Below the pieces are notes generated by a model that saw nothing but the letters and a program-made list of their open reading frames with translations, searched no databases and was not told where the DNA came from. From assembly GCA_964495805.1 (NCBI GenBank), contig CAZBWV010000037.1, positions 1 through 64,000 of the forward strand: DNA of 64,000 nucleotides, given 5' to 3'. Positions within the stretch are counted from its first letter, which is position 1. Every line of letters begins with the position of its first letter. Of this stretch, positions 32,046-40,893 are shown piece by piece. The position numbers and the translations under genes are program-made. The DNA comes from JALXCH01 sp964495805 (GTDB lineage: Bacteria; Calditrichota; Calditrichia; RBG-13-44-9).

Positions 32046-34160
32046 ATGTTCAATTTTTTAAATCCCACAGTCCTGTTTGGTCTCATCGCCGGACTCATCC
32101 CTTTGTTGATTCATCTGTTAAATCGCAAGAAATTTCGTGAAATACCGTTCAGCACGGTTCACTTCCTGAAGCAGATGTCCCGGAAAGAGATGCGCCGATT
32201 GAAAATTCGCCAGATTTTGCTTTTGATCATTCGCACCCTGATGATTCTGCTTCTGGTATTGGCTTTTGCCCGACCTACCTTAAAAACCGGCGGACAATTG
32301 TGGGCCGGCCGTAGTTCTGTGGAAATGGTGTTCATTCTGGATAATAGCCTTTCTATGAATCGGTTGGAAGTGACCGGGAATTTGCTGGAAAAAGTGCGCG
32401 AAACCTGGTTAAATCTGGAAACCGTGGTACATCCCGGGGATCGGGTTTCGGTGATAACCATGGGTGCGCCTCCATCTGTTCTGGCCAGTCGCAAACCATA
32501 TTCGACGGGATTGTGGAAACAGATTGCATCGGTTATTCAGCCCGGTGCGCTGCGTGGGGATTTGTACCAGGCTATTTTGCAGGCAGTCCAATTGCTCCGG
32601 CAATCGCCCATTTACCGGAAAGAGATATATATTGTGTCGGATTTTCAGAAAACAAATATTTCGCAGGATCGGATTCACACACTGCTTTCGGCTTTGAACT
32701 TTCCGGTTCATTATTATTTGATTCCCATTACCACCTCTCCGGTGGAAGATGTTTCTGTAGATAGTGTGGAGATTGTCAATCGGCTTATTGAGAAAGATCA
32801 GGAGTTACAGGTTCAGGCGATTGTTACCAATAACCATCCGGATCAGTATTTAACATCACTGGTTTCATTGATTTTAAAAGGAGTGCGGGTGGCCAGGCAG
32901 AATATCTCCCTTCCTCCGGGAGAGCGGAAGCTTGTGGATTTCCGTTTTGTGCTGCAACAAACCGGATGGGTGGATGGTTTTGTGGAATGCGAAAGCGATA
33001 TGCTGGCAGAAAATAATCGGTATTACTTCAATTTTTATGTTCCGGATAAGATTCAATTGTTGCACCTTGTACCGGCGGATACTTTTCGAAGTTTTGTCCC
33101 CATTGTTCTGAAACCGGCAATTGACAAAAATATTTTTATTTACCAGAAAGCCAATTCGTTTAATTGGGTAAAGGTAAATTTTACCCGGTTTCAGGTGGTG
33201 GTCCTGGAAGGGTTCGATCGAATTCCGGATGGCCTGGCGCTGCGTCTGGAGCAGTTTGTTCACAGCGGCGGCGGACTGTGGATTATTCCGGGGGAACATG
33301 TGATTCCATCAGAATGGAATCGTTTTCTGAAAAAAATAGGCATGGGGCAATTCCTGACCATTGTCGGACAACCGGGCGATACCCGGCAATTTCTGACTCA
33401 GGGGAAAATTCGCTGGAATCATCCCGTTTTCGAACGATTATTTGAAAAATCAGCCTCCCTGCGTCCCATCCAATTTTACGCCTATTATCAGTATAAACCA
33501 TCCTCCGCGGAAGAAATACTGATTCCGCTGGAAAACGATGATCCTTTGCTAAGTGTTCGTTTCGGGAAACAGGAGAATGTTGCCCTCCTGACCGTCCCAC
33601 TTCAACCAGCATGGACCAATCTGTTATACCGTGGTTTTGTTGTTCCTCTCAGCTATCGATTACTCTATTATGCGGTTGTGCATCATTACCCGGCAGCGGT
33701 GTCTATCCGTACCGGAGAGAAGTTTACCTATCAGTTCGAGCACCTCCCGGCACCTTACCAGTTTATGGTTCGCACACCGGCAAATATCACCCGGAAGATA
33801 GTACCGGTATTTCGGGGGAACCGACTGCAACTTACAGTGGAAGAAAATAACCTGCCGGGAAATTATTTTATTCTCCAGGGAAATAAAACCATCGGTGTGT
33901 ATTCGGTAAATCCGGATGCTGCGGAATCGCGCCAGCAGTTTGCCACAAAGCAGGAACTTCTTTCCCTGTTCCCGGATGGGTTGTGGTTGCCACCTGGCCA
34001 GGACCTTCTGGAAAAAGTAGAGCAAACGCGCTTCGGAAAAGAATTATGGCCGTATCTGCTGGGCATGGTGTTGTTGCTGCTTTTGGCTGAAATGGTGCTG
34101 GCTTTTACCGGTTCCCGGAAAAGGGCCATTGCCATGCAGGAGGAACTTGCCCGGAGTTAG
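32046..34160 (+). CDS. BatA-type membrane protein with VWA domain
   Basis: Encodes 704 residues. The N-terminus is the BatA pattern: FLNPTVLFGLIAGLIPLLIHL, then LNRKKFREIPFSTVHFLKQM and a second span LLLIIRTLMILLLVLAFARP. A VWA domain follows from about 92 with the MIDAS motif DNSLSM near 99, which binds a divalent metal. A long middle part of beta-rich sequence and a C-terminal span (LWPYLLGMVLLLLLAEMVLA) complete it. In the Bacteroides Bat operons such proteins help envelope stress resistance. Here no batB/C or MoxR gene is next to it, and the sequence is much longer than plain BatA. Confidence 0.8.
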   Translation: MFNFLNPTVLFGLIAGLIPLLIHLLNRKKFREIPFSTVHFLKQMSRKEMRRLKIRQILLLIIRTLMILLLVLAFARPTLKTGGQLWAGRSSVEMVFILDNSLSMNRLEVTGNLLEKVRETWLNLETVVHPGDRVSVITMGAPPSVLASRKPYSTGLWKQIASVIQPGALRGDLYQAILQAVQLLRQSPIYRKEIYIVSDFQKTNISQDRIHTLLSALNFPVHYYLIPITTSPVEDVSVDSVEIVNRLIEKDQELQVQAIVTNNHPDQYLTSLVSLILKGVRVARQNISLPPGERKLVDFRFVLQQTGWVDGFVECESDMLAENNRYYFNFYVPDKIQLLHLVPADTFRSFVPIVLKPAIDKNIFIYQKANSFNWVKVNFTRFQVVVLEGFDRIPDGLALRLEQFVHSGGGLWIIPGEHVIPSEWNRFLKKIGMGQFLTIVGQPGDTRQFLTQGKIRWNHPVFERLFEKSASLRPIQFYAYYQYKPSSAEEILIPLENDDPLLSVRFGKQENVALLTVPLQPAWTNLLYRGFVVPLSYRLLYYAVVHHYPAAVSIRTGEKFTYQFEHLPAPYQFMVRTPANITRKIVPVFRGNRLQLTVEENNLPGNYFILQGNKTIGVYSVNPDAAESRQQFATKQELLSLFPDGLWLPPGQDLLEKVEQTRFGKELWPYLLGMVLLLLLAEMVLAFTGSRKRAIAMQEELARS

Positions 34161-34348
34161 AGCATTTATTTGATGTAATCGATAATTTTTATTATTTTTA
34201 AGGAAAATGCGAATAACCCGACATTAGAATATGGTTGCTGAATTTGAATTTAAACAAGGGATGGTGCGAACAGAGATTGTTTAACAACGATACAGAGAAT
34301 CAATAGGAAAAGTGAAATTCGAGGTAAAAATAGCAGAATAGGAGAGAT

Positions 34349-35620
34349 TTGTTTACCACCACAACGATAAAATCGAGAGAGAAGGCAATTCTGGTGGGAG
34401 TGCAATTAGCCGGTCATCGGGCCGGGGAATGTGAACAGAATTTGCAGGAACTCAAGCAGTTAGCATCTACTGCCCGTCTGGAAGTTTTGACCACATTTAC
34501 ACAGGAGTTGCGCCGGATTCATCCCGCTCATTTCCTTGGTAGCGGGAAGGTGGAAGAGCTGGTTCATCTGGTGCAATTGAGTGGGGCGGAAGTGGTCGTA
34601 TTTGATGATGACCTCACACCGGCTCAGATTCGCAATCTGGAAAAAATGCTGGGTATCAAAATCATCGATCGCAGTACCCTGATTCTGGATATCTTTGCCC
34701 GCCATGCGCGTACCCGGGAGGCCAAAACGCAGGTGGAACTGGCTCAGCTGCAGCACCTTCTGCCCCGTCTGACCAGACAGTGGACCCATCTATCGCGTCA
34801 GGTTGGGGGGATTGGTACCCGGGGACCCGGCGAAACCCAGCTGGAAACCGACCGTCGGCTCATCCGCCGACGCATCGAAAAATTGCGCCAGGAGCTGGAG
34901 CAAATCGATCGGCAGCGTTCGGTACGTCGAAAAAATCGCCGTAACATGTTCCGCGCGGCGCTCATCGGTTATACCAACGTGGGAAAATCCACCCTTATGA
35001 ATCTGCTTTCCGGCTCCCAGGTACAGGTGGAAAATCAACTGTTTGCCACCCTGGATTCCACCATCCGACGGGTAAATCTGGAAGATAACTACCAGATCTT
35101 ATTGAGTGATACGGTGGGATTTATTCGTAAGCTGCCCCATCAGCTTATCGCTTCTTTTAAAAGCACGTTGGACGAAGTACGGGAAGCGGACCTGCTTCTC
35201 CATGTGGTGGATGTGAGTCATCCTCAATTTCAGGAACAAATGCAAACGGTGATGAAAGTACTCGAAGAGTTAAACGTCCATCATAAACCGATGCTGGTGC
35301 TGTTTAACAAAATAGATCAATTGACGGAAATGGGCATTCTAACTGGATTGCGAAAAATGTATCCGGAATCTGTTTTTATCTCTGCCGTCCGGCAAATTGG
35401 AATCACCGCTTTACGCGAGAAATTGCTGGATATTATTAAGCGGGAATTTGTGACTGCACGGATGCAAATTCCCCTTTCCATGCAAAAATTGGTTCATTTC
35501 ATCCACACCAATACCCTGGTAGATGAACAGGAATACAATCATCAATTTGTGGAAATCCAGTTTCGCTGCGGGCGGGCAGTCTATCATCAGATTTTAAAAC
35601 GTTTTCAGGCAAATCGGTAA
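34349..35620 (+). CDS. hflX: Ribosome-associated GTPase HflX
   Basis: Encodes 423 residues, from a TTG codon with GGAGAG four bases before it; I see no better ATG. The N-terminal HflX domain has HFLGSGKVEELVHL and VVFDDDLTPAQIRNLE. The central glycine-rich segment GGIGTRGPGETQLETDRRL is the family hallmark. The G domain holds GYTNVGKST (G1), DTVGFI (G3) and NKID (G4). HflX rescues stalled ribosomes, chiefly during heat or antibiotic stress. It follows the VWA gene by 188 bases and precedes yjbQ by 26. Confidence 0.93.
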   Translation: MFTTTTIKSREKAILVGVQLAGHRAGECEQNLQELKQLASTARLEVLTTFTQELRRIHPAHFLGSGKVEELVHLVQLSGAEVVVFDDDLTPAQIRNLEKMLGIKIIDRSTLILDIFARHARTREAKTQVELAQLQHLLPRLTRQWTHLSRQVGGIGTRGPGETQLETDRRLIRRRIEKLRQELEQIDRQRSVRRKNRRNMFRAALIGYTNVGKSTLMNLLSGSQVQVENQLFATLDSTIRRVNLEDNYQILLSDTVGFIRKLPHQLIASFKSTLDEVREADLLLHVVDVSHPQFQEQMQTVMKVLEELNVHHKPMLVLFNKIDQLTEMGILTGLRKMYPESVFISAVRQIGITALREKLLDIIKREFVTARMQIPLSMQKLVHFIHTNTLVDEQEYNHQFVEIQFRCGRAVYHQILKRFQANR

Positions 35621-35646
35621 AGATAAAAAAAACAAAGGAGCGGTCC

Positions 35647-36060
35647 ATGAAGTTTGCCACGGAATATTTATGGTTCAACACTCCCACCAAACGGGATTAC
35701 ATTAATATCACCGATAAGGTGGAAGAAGTGGTACAGAAAAGCGGTGTTCAGGAAGGAATGGTGCTGGTCAGTGCCATGCACATTACTGCAGGGGTGTATG
35801 TGAATGATGCCGAACCCGGTCTGATTCAGGATATTGATGAGTGGCTGGAAAAACTGGCTCCTTTTAATATAAACTATCGACATCACCGGACGGGAGAGAC
35901 GAATGGGGATGCCCATTTGAAAAGTTTATTGGTACATCACGAAGTAATTGTGCCCATTACCAACGGAAGATTGGATTTAGGTCCCTGGCAACAAATTTAT
36001 TACGCTGAATTTGACGGTCAACGCCGCAAGCGCTTGATTATTAAAGTGATGGGAGAATAA
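35647..36060 (+). CDS. YjbQ/UPF0047 family protein
   Basis: Encodes 137 residues. The chain matches UPF0047 (secondary thiamine-phosphate synthase-type) with VSAMHITAGVYVNDAEPGLI, GDAHLKSLLVHHEVIVPI and a final GPWQQIYYAEFDGQRRKRL block. The conserved His and Glu residues lie in these segments. Biochemistry of the family is thin; a minor thiamine-phosphate synthase activity has been reported. AAAGGAG lies before the ATG. It is probably cotranscribed with hflX. Confidence 0.9.
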   Translation: MKFATEYLWFNTPTKRDYINITDKVEEVVQKSGVQEGMVLVSAMHITAGVYVNDAEPGLIQDIDEWLEKLAPFNINYRHHRTGETNGDAHLKSLLVHHEVIVPITNGRLDLGPWQQIYYAEFDGQRRKRLIIKVMGE

Positions 36061-36174
36061 TTCGGTACTGCTAAAATTTATCCCGATTTTTTATTATAAT
36101 AAAGATAGATAAACAAAGATGGTCGGGTATGGTAGAGAGAACCGCCATATCCGTTTCCGTTTCATTGAAATTGG

Positions 36175-37758
36175 ATGCAAAATCTTATGCGATTCACGCT
36201 GTTTATCGGTCTTCTTTTCATGCTGTGGCAACAGGTCGCAGCACAGTATATCCGCACTCAAGTGTACACTTCCGAACATCAACGCCGGATGCATTATGCA
36301 CTGGACGACTGGATAAGCTATATGGAAAGCACCACCATTACTTCCATTACCGTGGGGAGCGATTATATCTATTTTGGTACGTTCGGGGGAGGAATCCTTC
36401 GATACCATCTGTACCAAAATTATTGGGATTATCCCTTTACCACCAGTAATGGACTTTCGGATAACGTGATTAAAGATGTTCGATACGACCATAAAACCGG
36501 TTATTTATGGGCGTTTACCCGTGACGATACCTGTTTGTTTAAACCAGCGGAACAGGAATGGTATTGCAGTTCCCGAGCCCATTTCTGGAACGAAGTCCCG
36601 CCACCCAGTAACCGACCCGGTCCGGGAAGTCCCATTACCTATAACATATTTTATCCGGAAGAATACCTCAATCAGCTTCCCCAATTTTTTGCCAATGGAA
36701 ACTATACCATTACTAATGAATGGCGGGTCATGGATGACCATTTTGATGAGTTCCCGATTCGCGGATTCTTAAAGGATCGCTGGGAACGCATCTGGTTTGT
36801 GATCGAAGGTTTAGGCGTGGGAATTGGTAATATGTATTCTCAGCGGATGGACATTGTTCCGTTTGGTCTGTCTCATATTGCTCCTCGGGTATTACGATTC
36901 CAGCGAAACGATCTCTGGATTGGTGGAGAACCATTGCCCGGACCAGGAAGACCGGGGATTGTTCATTGGCAGGATCATGACGGGAGCTGGGAATATTTCC
37001 GTGCCCGATGGATACCGTATCTGCCCAGTGATAATGTGTTCGATATCGAAATAACCGGCGATTCCGTGTGGTTTGCCACGGATTACGGATTAAGTTTGTA
37101 CGATCAGCGGGAAGATCGCTGGCGAAATTTTACCATGAAACACGGGCTTTCCAGTATTGAACTCACCGATTTGGCGCTGTGGAACAATTTTTTATTAATT
37201 GGTACCCGGAACGGACTGAATGTTCTGCTTCTGGATTCAGCCAAAATTAAACGGGTAAAATATTCCAATGTGCGTCTGGCTACTATTTATCAAATTGCTG
37301 TTCAGGGAAATACTATCTGGATAGGTACCAATCGTGGGATTTTTAAATCCACTGACCCGCTGGGAGTATGGCAGGCGGTTTCAGCCAGGACGGCTGTTCA
37401 GGATGTTCCGGTGACCGCTGTGGAAGCCTTTGGGGATGAAGTGTGGTTTGCTTCACCCGGAGGCATTTTTTATTTGAACACGCGAACCAATCAATGGGAG
37501 GGGTTCCCCCAGATTGGGTTGGAGCTCCCCGGTCCGTTCCAGGATCTGGCGGTAAACCAGAAAAGCGTATGGGTAAGCACCAGACAGGGTTTGTTAAAAT
37601 ACGATCGGGAACGAAAATACTGGCGTCTTTTTACCCGGGCAGATGGATTGTTGCACAACGTCTGCAATCGATTGTTGTTGGATGGCGATTACATCTGGAT
37701 TGCAACTTTTCAGGGAATCTGTCAGTTTTACTGGAATTCCCCAGACCGAATCGATTAA
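36175..37758 (+). CDS. Secreted beta-propeller protein (two-component-regulator-propeller-like)
   Basis: Encodes 527 residues, starting at 36175 or at the ATG at 36187; neither has a strong ribosome site. A signal peptide (LFIGLLFMLWQQVAA) is cleaved before QYIRTQ. The rest is a series of blade-like repeats: GLSDNVIKDV, VWFATDYGLSLYDQREDRW, LLIGTRNGLNVL, IWIGTNRGIFKSTD, VWFASPGGIFYL, VWVSTRQGLLKYDRE and IWIATFQGIC. In other proteins this propeller forms the periplasmic sensor of hybrid kinases; here there is no kinase part. A TATAAT lies at 36095-36100, but without a clear -35 box. Confidence 0.75.
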   Translation: MQNLMRFTLFIGLLFMLWQQVAAQYIRTQVYTSEHQRRMHYALDDWISYMESTTITSITVGSDYIYFGTFGGGILRYHLYQNYWDYPFTTSNGLSDNVIKDVRYDHKTGYLWAFTRDDTCLFKPAEQEWYCSSRAHFWNEVPPPSNRPGPGSPITYNIFYPEEYLNQLPQFFANGNYTITNEWRVMDDHFDEFPIRGFLKDRWERIWFVIEGLGVGIGNMYSQRMDIVPFGLSHIAPRVLRFQRNDLWIGGEPLPGPGRPGIVHWQDHDGSWEYFRARWIPYLPSDNVFDIEITGDSVWFATDYGLSLYDQREDRWRNFTMKHGLSSIELTDLALWNNFLLIGTRNGLNVLLLDSAKIKRVKYSNVRLATIYQIAVQGNTIWIGTNRGIFKSTDPLGVWQAVSARTAVQDVPVTAVEAFGDEVWFASPGGIFYLNTRTNQWEGFPQIGLELPGPFQDLAVNQKSVWVSTRQGLLKYDRERKYWRLFTRADGLLHNVCNRLLLDGDYIWIATFQGICQFYWNSPDRID

Positions 37759-38123
37759 AATATTTTTTATAATAATTCCGATTATTTTTTTTATTGAATT
37801 TTCCCCACCGCATCTTACTCACGGTTTACTTCGATATTAGCAAAAAAAAAATGAAAACATGCAAAATATTCCTTGAATTTGGTTTAAAATTTTATTATAA
37901 TTTCGGAAATATCACTCTATGGTCTTTATCACATAAAACCACAAAGGAATTGGACATCAATTAATTTTAATGAATTAATTGAATTTGTCTATTGGGGGAG
38001 AACGTTTTATCGCCATTGCCATACCTTTTAATCATTTTACAGGGTATGGTAAGAACTATTTGGACTATCTCAAATTACCAAATAATTCATTAAACAAACT
38101 AATCTAAACAGGGGAGGTGTTCT
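37759..38123. other. Leader and promoter region of the sorting-domain gene cluster
   Basis: This 365-base gap carries a near-consensus promoter at 37873-37901 and, in the following leader, an inverted repeat CAATTAATT/AATTAATTG (37958-37966 and 37973-37981) and a weaker CCATACC/GGTATGG pair. No small gene was found. Confidence 0.55.
37873..37901 (+). promoter_or_regulatory. Promoter of the first sorting-domain gene
   Basis: TTGAAT at 37873-37878, a 17-base spacer and TATAAT at 37896-37901 form a near-consensus sigma-70 promoter, about 220 bases upstream of the ATG at 38124. Confidence 0.65.
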
Positions 38124-39350
38124 ATGAAACATGTTTTACTGTTTCTCATTTTATTTGTTTTCCTTGTTTTTGCCCAATGGCCCAGTGAGGTTATTATCAC
38201 AGAGATTGCGGTGCATACCTGCTGTGTGGAGGACAATAACGGCGAATGGTTTGAGTTGTGGAACAGCACCGATTCGGATATTGATATTAATGGTTGGCGG
38301 ATACGGGATAACGGTTCCAATCTTCATGTAATTAACAATGGTGGCCCGCTGATTATTCCGGCGAAGGGATTTCTGGTGTTGGGAAGAGAAGCTGATCCAG
38401 CGATTAATGGAGGATATACGTGCGACTATAAGTACAAAGCATTTCAGTTGCACGGAACGGATGCCATTATATTAGAGAAACCGGATGGTTCCGGTGGCTG
38501 GATTGAGGTGGATCGTGTGGAATGGGATGACCACGATCCGGCCTGGCCCAATCCCAATAATTGTGCATCCTTAACGCTAATTAACTTTACTTACGACAAT
38601 AATAATCCAGCCAGCTGGACCACCGCTTCGATGCGACAACCCACTTATCCCGGGGGTTGTTCATTAGATATGGGGTCGCCTGGAACATTGGGCGCCGATC
38701 AGTCGCTACCGGTCGAAATAAGCACTTTTGAGATATGGCCAAGAGATAATCAAGCGGTGCTAAAATGGGTAACCGAGAGCGAGGTAAACAACCTGGGATT
38801 TGAAATCTGGCGTTCTCAATATCCTAACAGCGATTATGTCAAAATTGCCGATTATCAAACAGTGGATCAGTTAAAAGGGCATATTTCTTCCAATCAGCGA
38901 CACGAATACAGATATGTGGACAAATTGGTGGCAAACGGGTTAACATATTGGTATAAGTTGGTGGATGTGGATTTAAATGGGCATCGCACTGAGCATGGGC
39001 CACTCTCAGTTACTCCCAATCCTCAGGGGACCACGGTGAAAAATAAAGGAATTATACCGGGATCGTTTGCCCTGTATCCTAACTATCCTAATCCGTTCAA
39101 CCCCAGTACGACTCTTCGCTTCGACATTCCTTCCACACTACGGGGAATGATTCACATGGTGCTGGAGATTTATGATCCCAGTGGCAGCAAAGTGCGGACG
39201 TTGTATAATGGAGTGATTGCCCCGGGGAGCTATGAGTTAACATGGCATGGGGAAAACAGTGCGGGCAAACAGGTGAGTAGTGGTATCTATTTGGCGGTAA
39301 TGCGTACGGAATTGTTTACCCGTACCGTGAAGATGATGCTGATACGGTAA
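38124..39350 (+). CDS. Secreted lamin-tail-domain protein with C-terminal sorting domain
   Basis: Encodes 408 residues. After a signal peptide (LLFLILFVFLVFA) comes a lamin-tail (LTD) domain, about 20-180, with EVIITEIAVHTC and GEWFELWNSTDSDIDINGW as hallmarks. From about residue 194 the protein shares a module with the next two genes: SLPVEISTFE, ESEVNNLGFEIWRS, YWYKLVDVDLNGHR and LYPNYPNPFNPST near residue 320, followed by SSGIYLAVMRTE and KMMLIR. The last 90 residues fit a type A or T9SS-like secretion signal. It should be exported across the outer membrane and attached or released. GGGAGG precedes the ATG. Confidence 0.85.
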   Translation: MKHVLLFLILFVFLVFAQWPSEVIITEIAVHTCCVEDNNGEWFELWNSTDSDIDINGWRIRDNGSNLHVINNGGPLIIPAKGFLVLGREADPAINGGYTCDYKYKAFQLHGTDAIILEKPDGSGGWIEVDRVEWDDHDPAWPNPNNCASLTLINFTYDNNNPASWTTASMRQPTYPGGCSLDMGSPGTLGADQSLPVEISTFEIWPRDNQAVLKWVTESEVNNLGFEIWRSQYPNSDYVKIADYQTVDQLKGHISSNQRHEYRYVDKLVANGLTYWYKLVDVDLNGHRTEHGPLSVTPNPQGTTVKNKGIIPGSFALYPNYPNPFNPSTTLRFDIPSTLRGMIHMVLEIYDPSGSKVRTLYNGVIAPGSYELTWHGENSAGKQVSSGIYLAVMRTELFTRTVKMMLIR

Positions 39351-39397
39351 AATATATTCTGATTAAAATAGTTCTATTCATACGAGATTTTGATTCA

Positions 39398-39429
39398 AAA
39401 ATGCCTGGTTTGTAAGCACCAGGCATTTT
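39398..39429 (+). terminator. Rho-independent terminator after first sorting-domain gene
   Basis: AAAATGCCTGGT at 39398-39409 pairs perfectly with ACCAGGCATTTT at 39418-39429, loop of eight bases, with T-run inside the end of the stem. It lies 48 bases after the stop codon. Confidence 0.8.
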
Positions 39430-40015
39430 GTATTAGAAATTTTAATTTAAAAATTACTACATTATTTGCTTAATAATAATAGGCTCATAAACTATTAAAT
39501 TTTTTATATATTTAGTAGCAAATTTAAATATTCTGGTTAAATAAAATAGTACTTGAAATTTTGGAATATAACATTAAATTCTATATACAATTGATCTATT
39601 ATTTTTTAGAAATTTTATCATTACAAATATTTATTAAAATAATTTAATAGGAGAAACTAAGATGAAAAAAGTTATAGTACTTTTATGTTTTTTTTATTTT
39701 AGTTTTTCTTATGGCCAATTATATATAAGTGAAGTTTCTGATGCAAATAGTTACAATAATGAATTCTTAGAGATTTATAATAATAGTGATTCTCCAATTG
39801 ATTTAACAGGTTACAAGTTGATAAGAGTAGATACTGATGGATTATATGTTTTTGATTTTGGAGAAGATGAAAGTAATGGGGGTGATTTAATAATTCAAGC
39901 AAAAAATTTTTTAATAGTTGCTAGAGGAAATACAAAATCGGATTTTGAAAGTGAGTGGGGAAGTCTGCCTACAGGAGTAGCTTATAATAGTGGGAATACA
40001 AGTTTATATTTTGGA
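39430..40015. other. AT-rich segment covering the 5' half of the second sorting-domain gene
   Basis: From the terminator at 39429 to about 40015 the sequence is strikingly A+T-rich; in 39721-39780 I count 13 G/C of 60, compared with 32 of 60 in 40741-40800 of the same gene. The edge lies inside the coding region, near the end of the lamin-tail domain. The 5' end of the segment is at or near the terminator of the gene before. Confidence 0.6.
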
Positions 40016-40858
40016 ACCAGCGTTCAAAGACGCTGGAAATTACGTTCAAACGATGGAACCTCCAATAAAGATGATGGTACTTTGTTAGATGATACTTATC
40101 AGGTGGTTGGGGGCAGTGGCAAAAGACATTATAAAGAGAATATCGGTGGTGCCTGGATTGAAGAGAGTAGTTCAACAGCCACTCCTGGCTCTTTCGATAG
40201 TGATCAATCGTTACCCATTTCACTGGTTTCTTTTCGAGCAGATTTGATTAATAATGCTATTAGAATAACCTGGACCACCCAATCCGAGATGGATAATGCT
40301 GGCTTTGAGATTTTGCGTTCCACCTCCCGAGAAGGGGAGTATCGGATTATTACGAGTTATTTAAATAATCCTGCACTTCTGGGACAGGGTAATTCCAACT
40401 ATGAGCATCGATATTCATTCGTCGATCGGAATGTCATTCCTGGTCAAACTTACTGGTACAAGTTGGTGGATGTGGATTTCAATGGTGATAAAATGTATCA
40501 TGGACCTATTTCGGCAACTGTTCCCATGAATGGTCAGATTGTTCATGTGTCTTCGAAATTACCCAACAATTTTCGGCTCTATCCTAATTATCCTAATCCA
40601 TTTAACCCCACTACGACTTTGAAATTTGACATTCCCGACCTGGATCACGGTGCCCCGGTGAAAGTGAGTCTGGTGATTTACAACAGCTTGGGTGAAGTAG
40701 TTAAGGAATTTTATAACGGTCCGTTAAGCGCCGGTACCTTCCAGGTGATCTGGGATGGTCGAAACCAGCAGGGTGTCAGCCAGCCTTCCGGAATTTATTA
40801 CGCTGTATTACACGCAGATTATTTTACCAGTACAATGAAAATGATTTTACTTAAATAA
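39662..40858 (+). CDS. Secreted lamin-tail-domain protein, AT-rich 5' half, C-terminal sorting domain
   Basis: Encodes 398 residues. Signal peptide (VIVLLCFFYFSFSYG), then an LTD-type domain about 17-175 (LYISEVSDANSYNNEFLEIY, SPIDLTGYKLI). From about residue 183 it carries the same module as its neighbours: SLPISLVSFRAD, MDNAGFEILRS, YWYKLVDVDFNGD, LYPNYPNPFNPTT and SGIYYAVLHADY ... KMILLK. The first half is AT-rich and uses AT-ending codons, the second half does not, so the gene looks like a join of two sources. TAGGAGAA lies before the ATG. Thirty-five bases separate it from the next gene. Confidence 0.83.
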   Translation: MKKVIVLLCFFYFSFSYGQLYISEVSDANSYNNEFLEIYNNSDSPIDLTGYKLIRVDTDGLYVFDFGEDESNGGDLIIQAKNFLIVARGNTKSDFESEWGSLPTGVAYNSGNTSLYFGTSVQRRWKLRSNDGTSNKDDGTLLDDTYQVVGGSGKRHYKENIGGAWIEESSSTATPGSFDSDQSLPISLVSFRADLINNAIRITWTTQSEMDNAGFEILRSTSREGEYRIITSYLNNPALLGQGNSNYEHRYSFVDRNVIPGQTYWYKLVDVDFNGDKMYHGPISATVPMNGQIVHVSSKLPNNFRLYPNYPNPFNPTTTLKFDIPDLDHGAPVKVSLVIYNSLGEVVKEFYNGPLSAGTFQVIWDGRNQQGVSQPSGIYYAVLHADYFTSTMKMILLK

Positions 40859-40893
40859 TTTTCATTAATTTAACTAATTGATGGAGGTATATT

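Noticed and set aside
31931..32140. A small frame overlapping the start of the BatA/VWA gene
   Set aside because: The BatA N-terminus from 32046 is well supported; this frame starts with TTG and has no family match.
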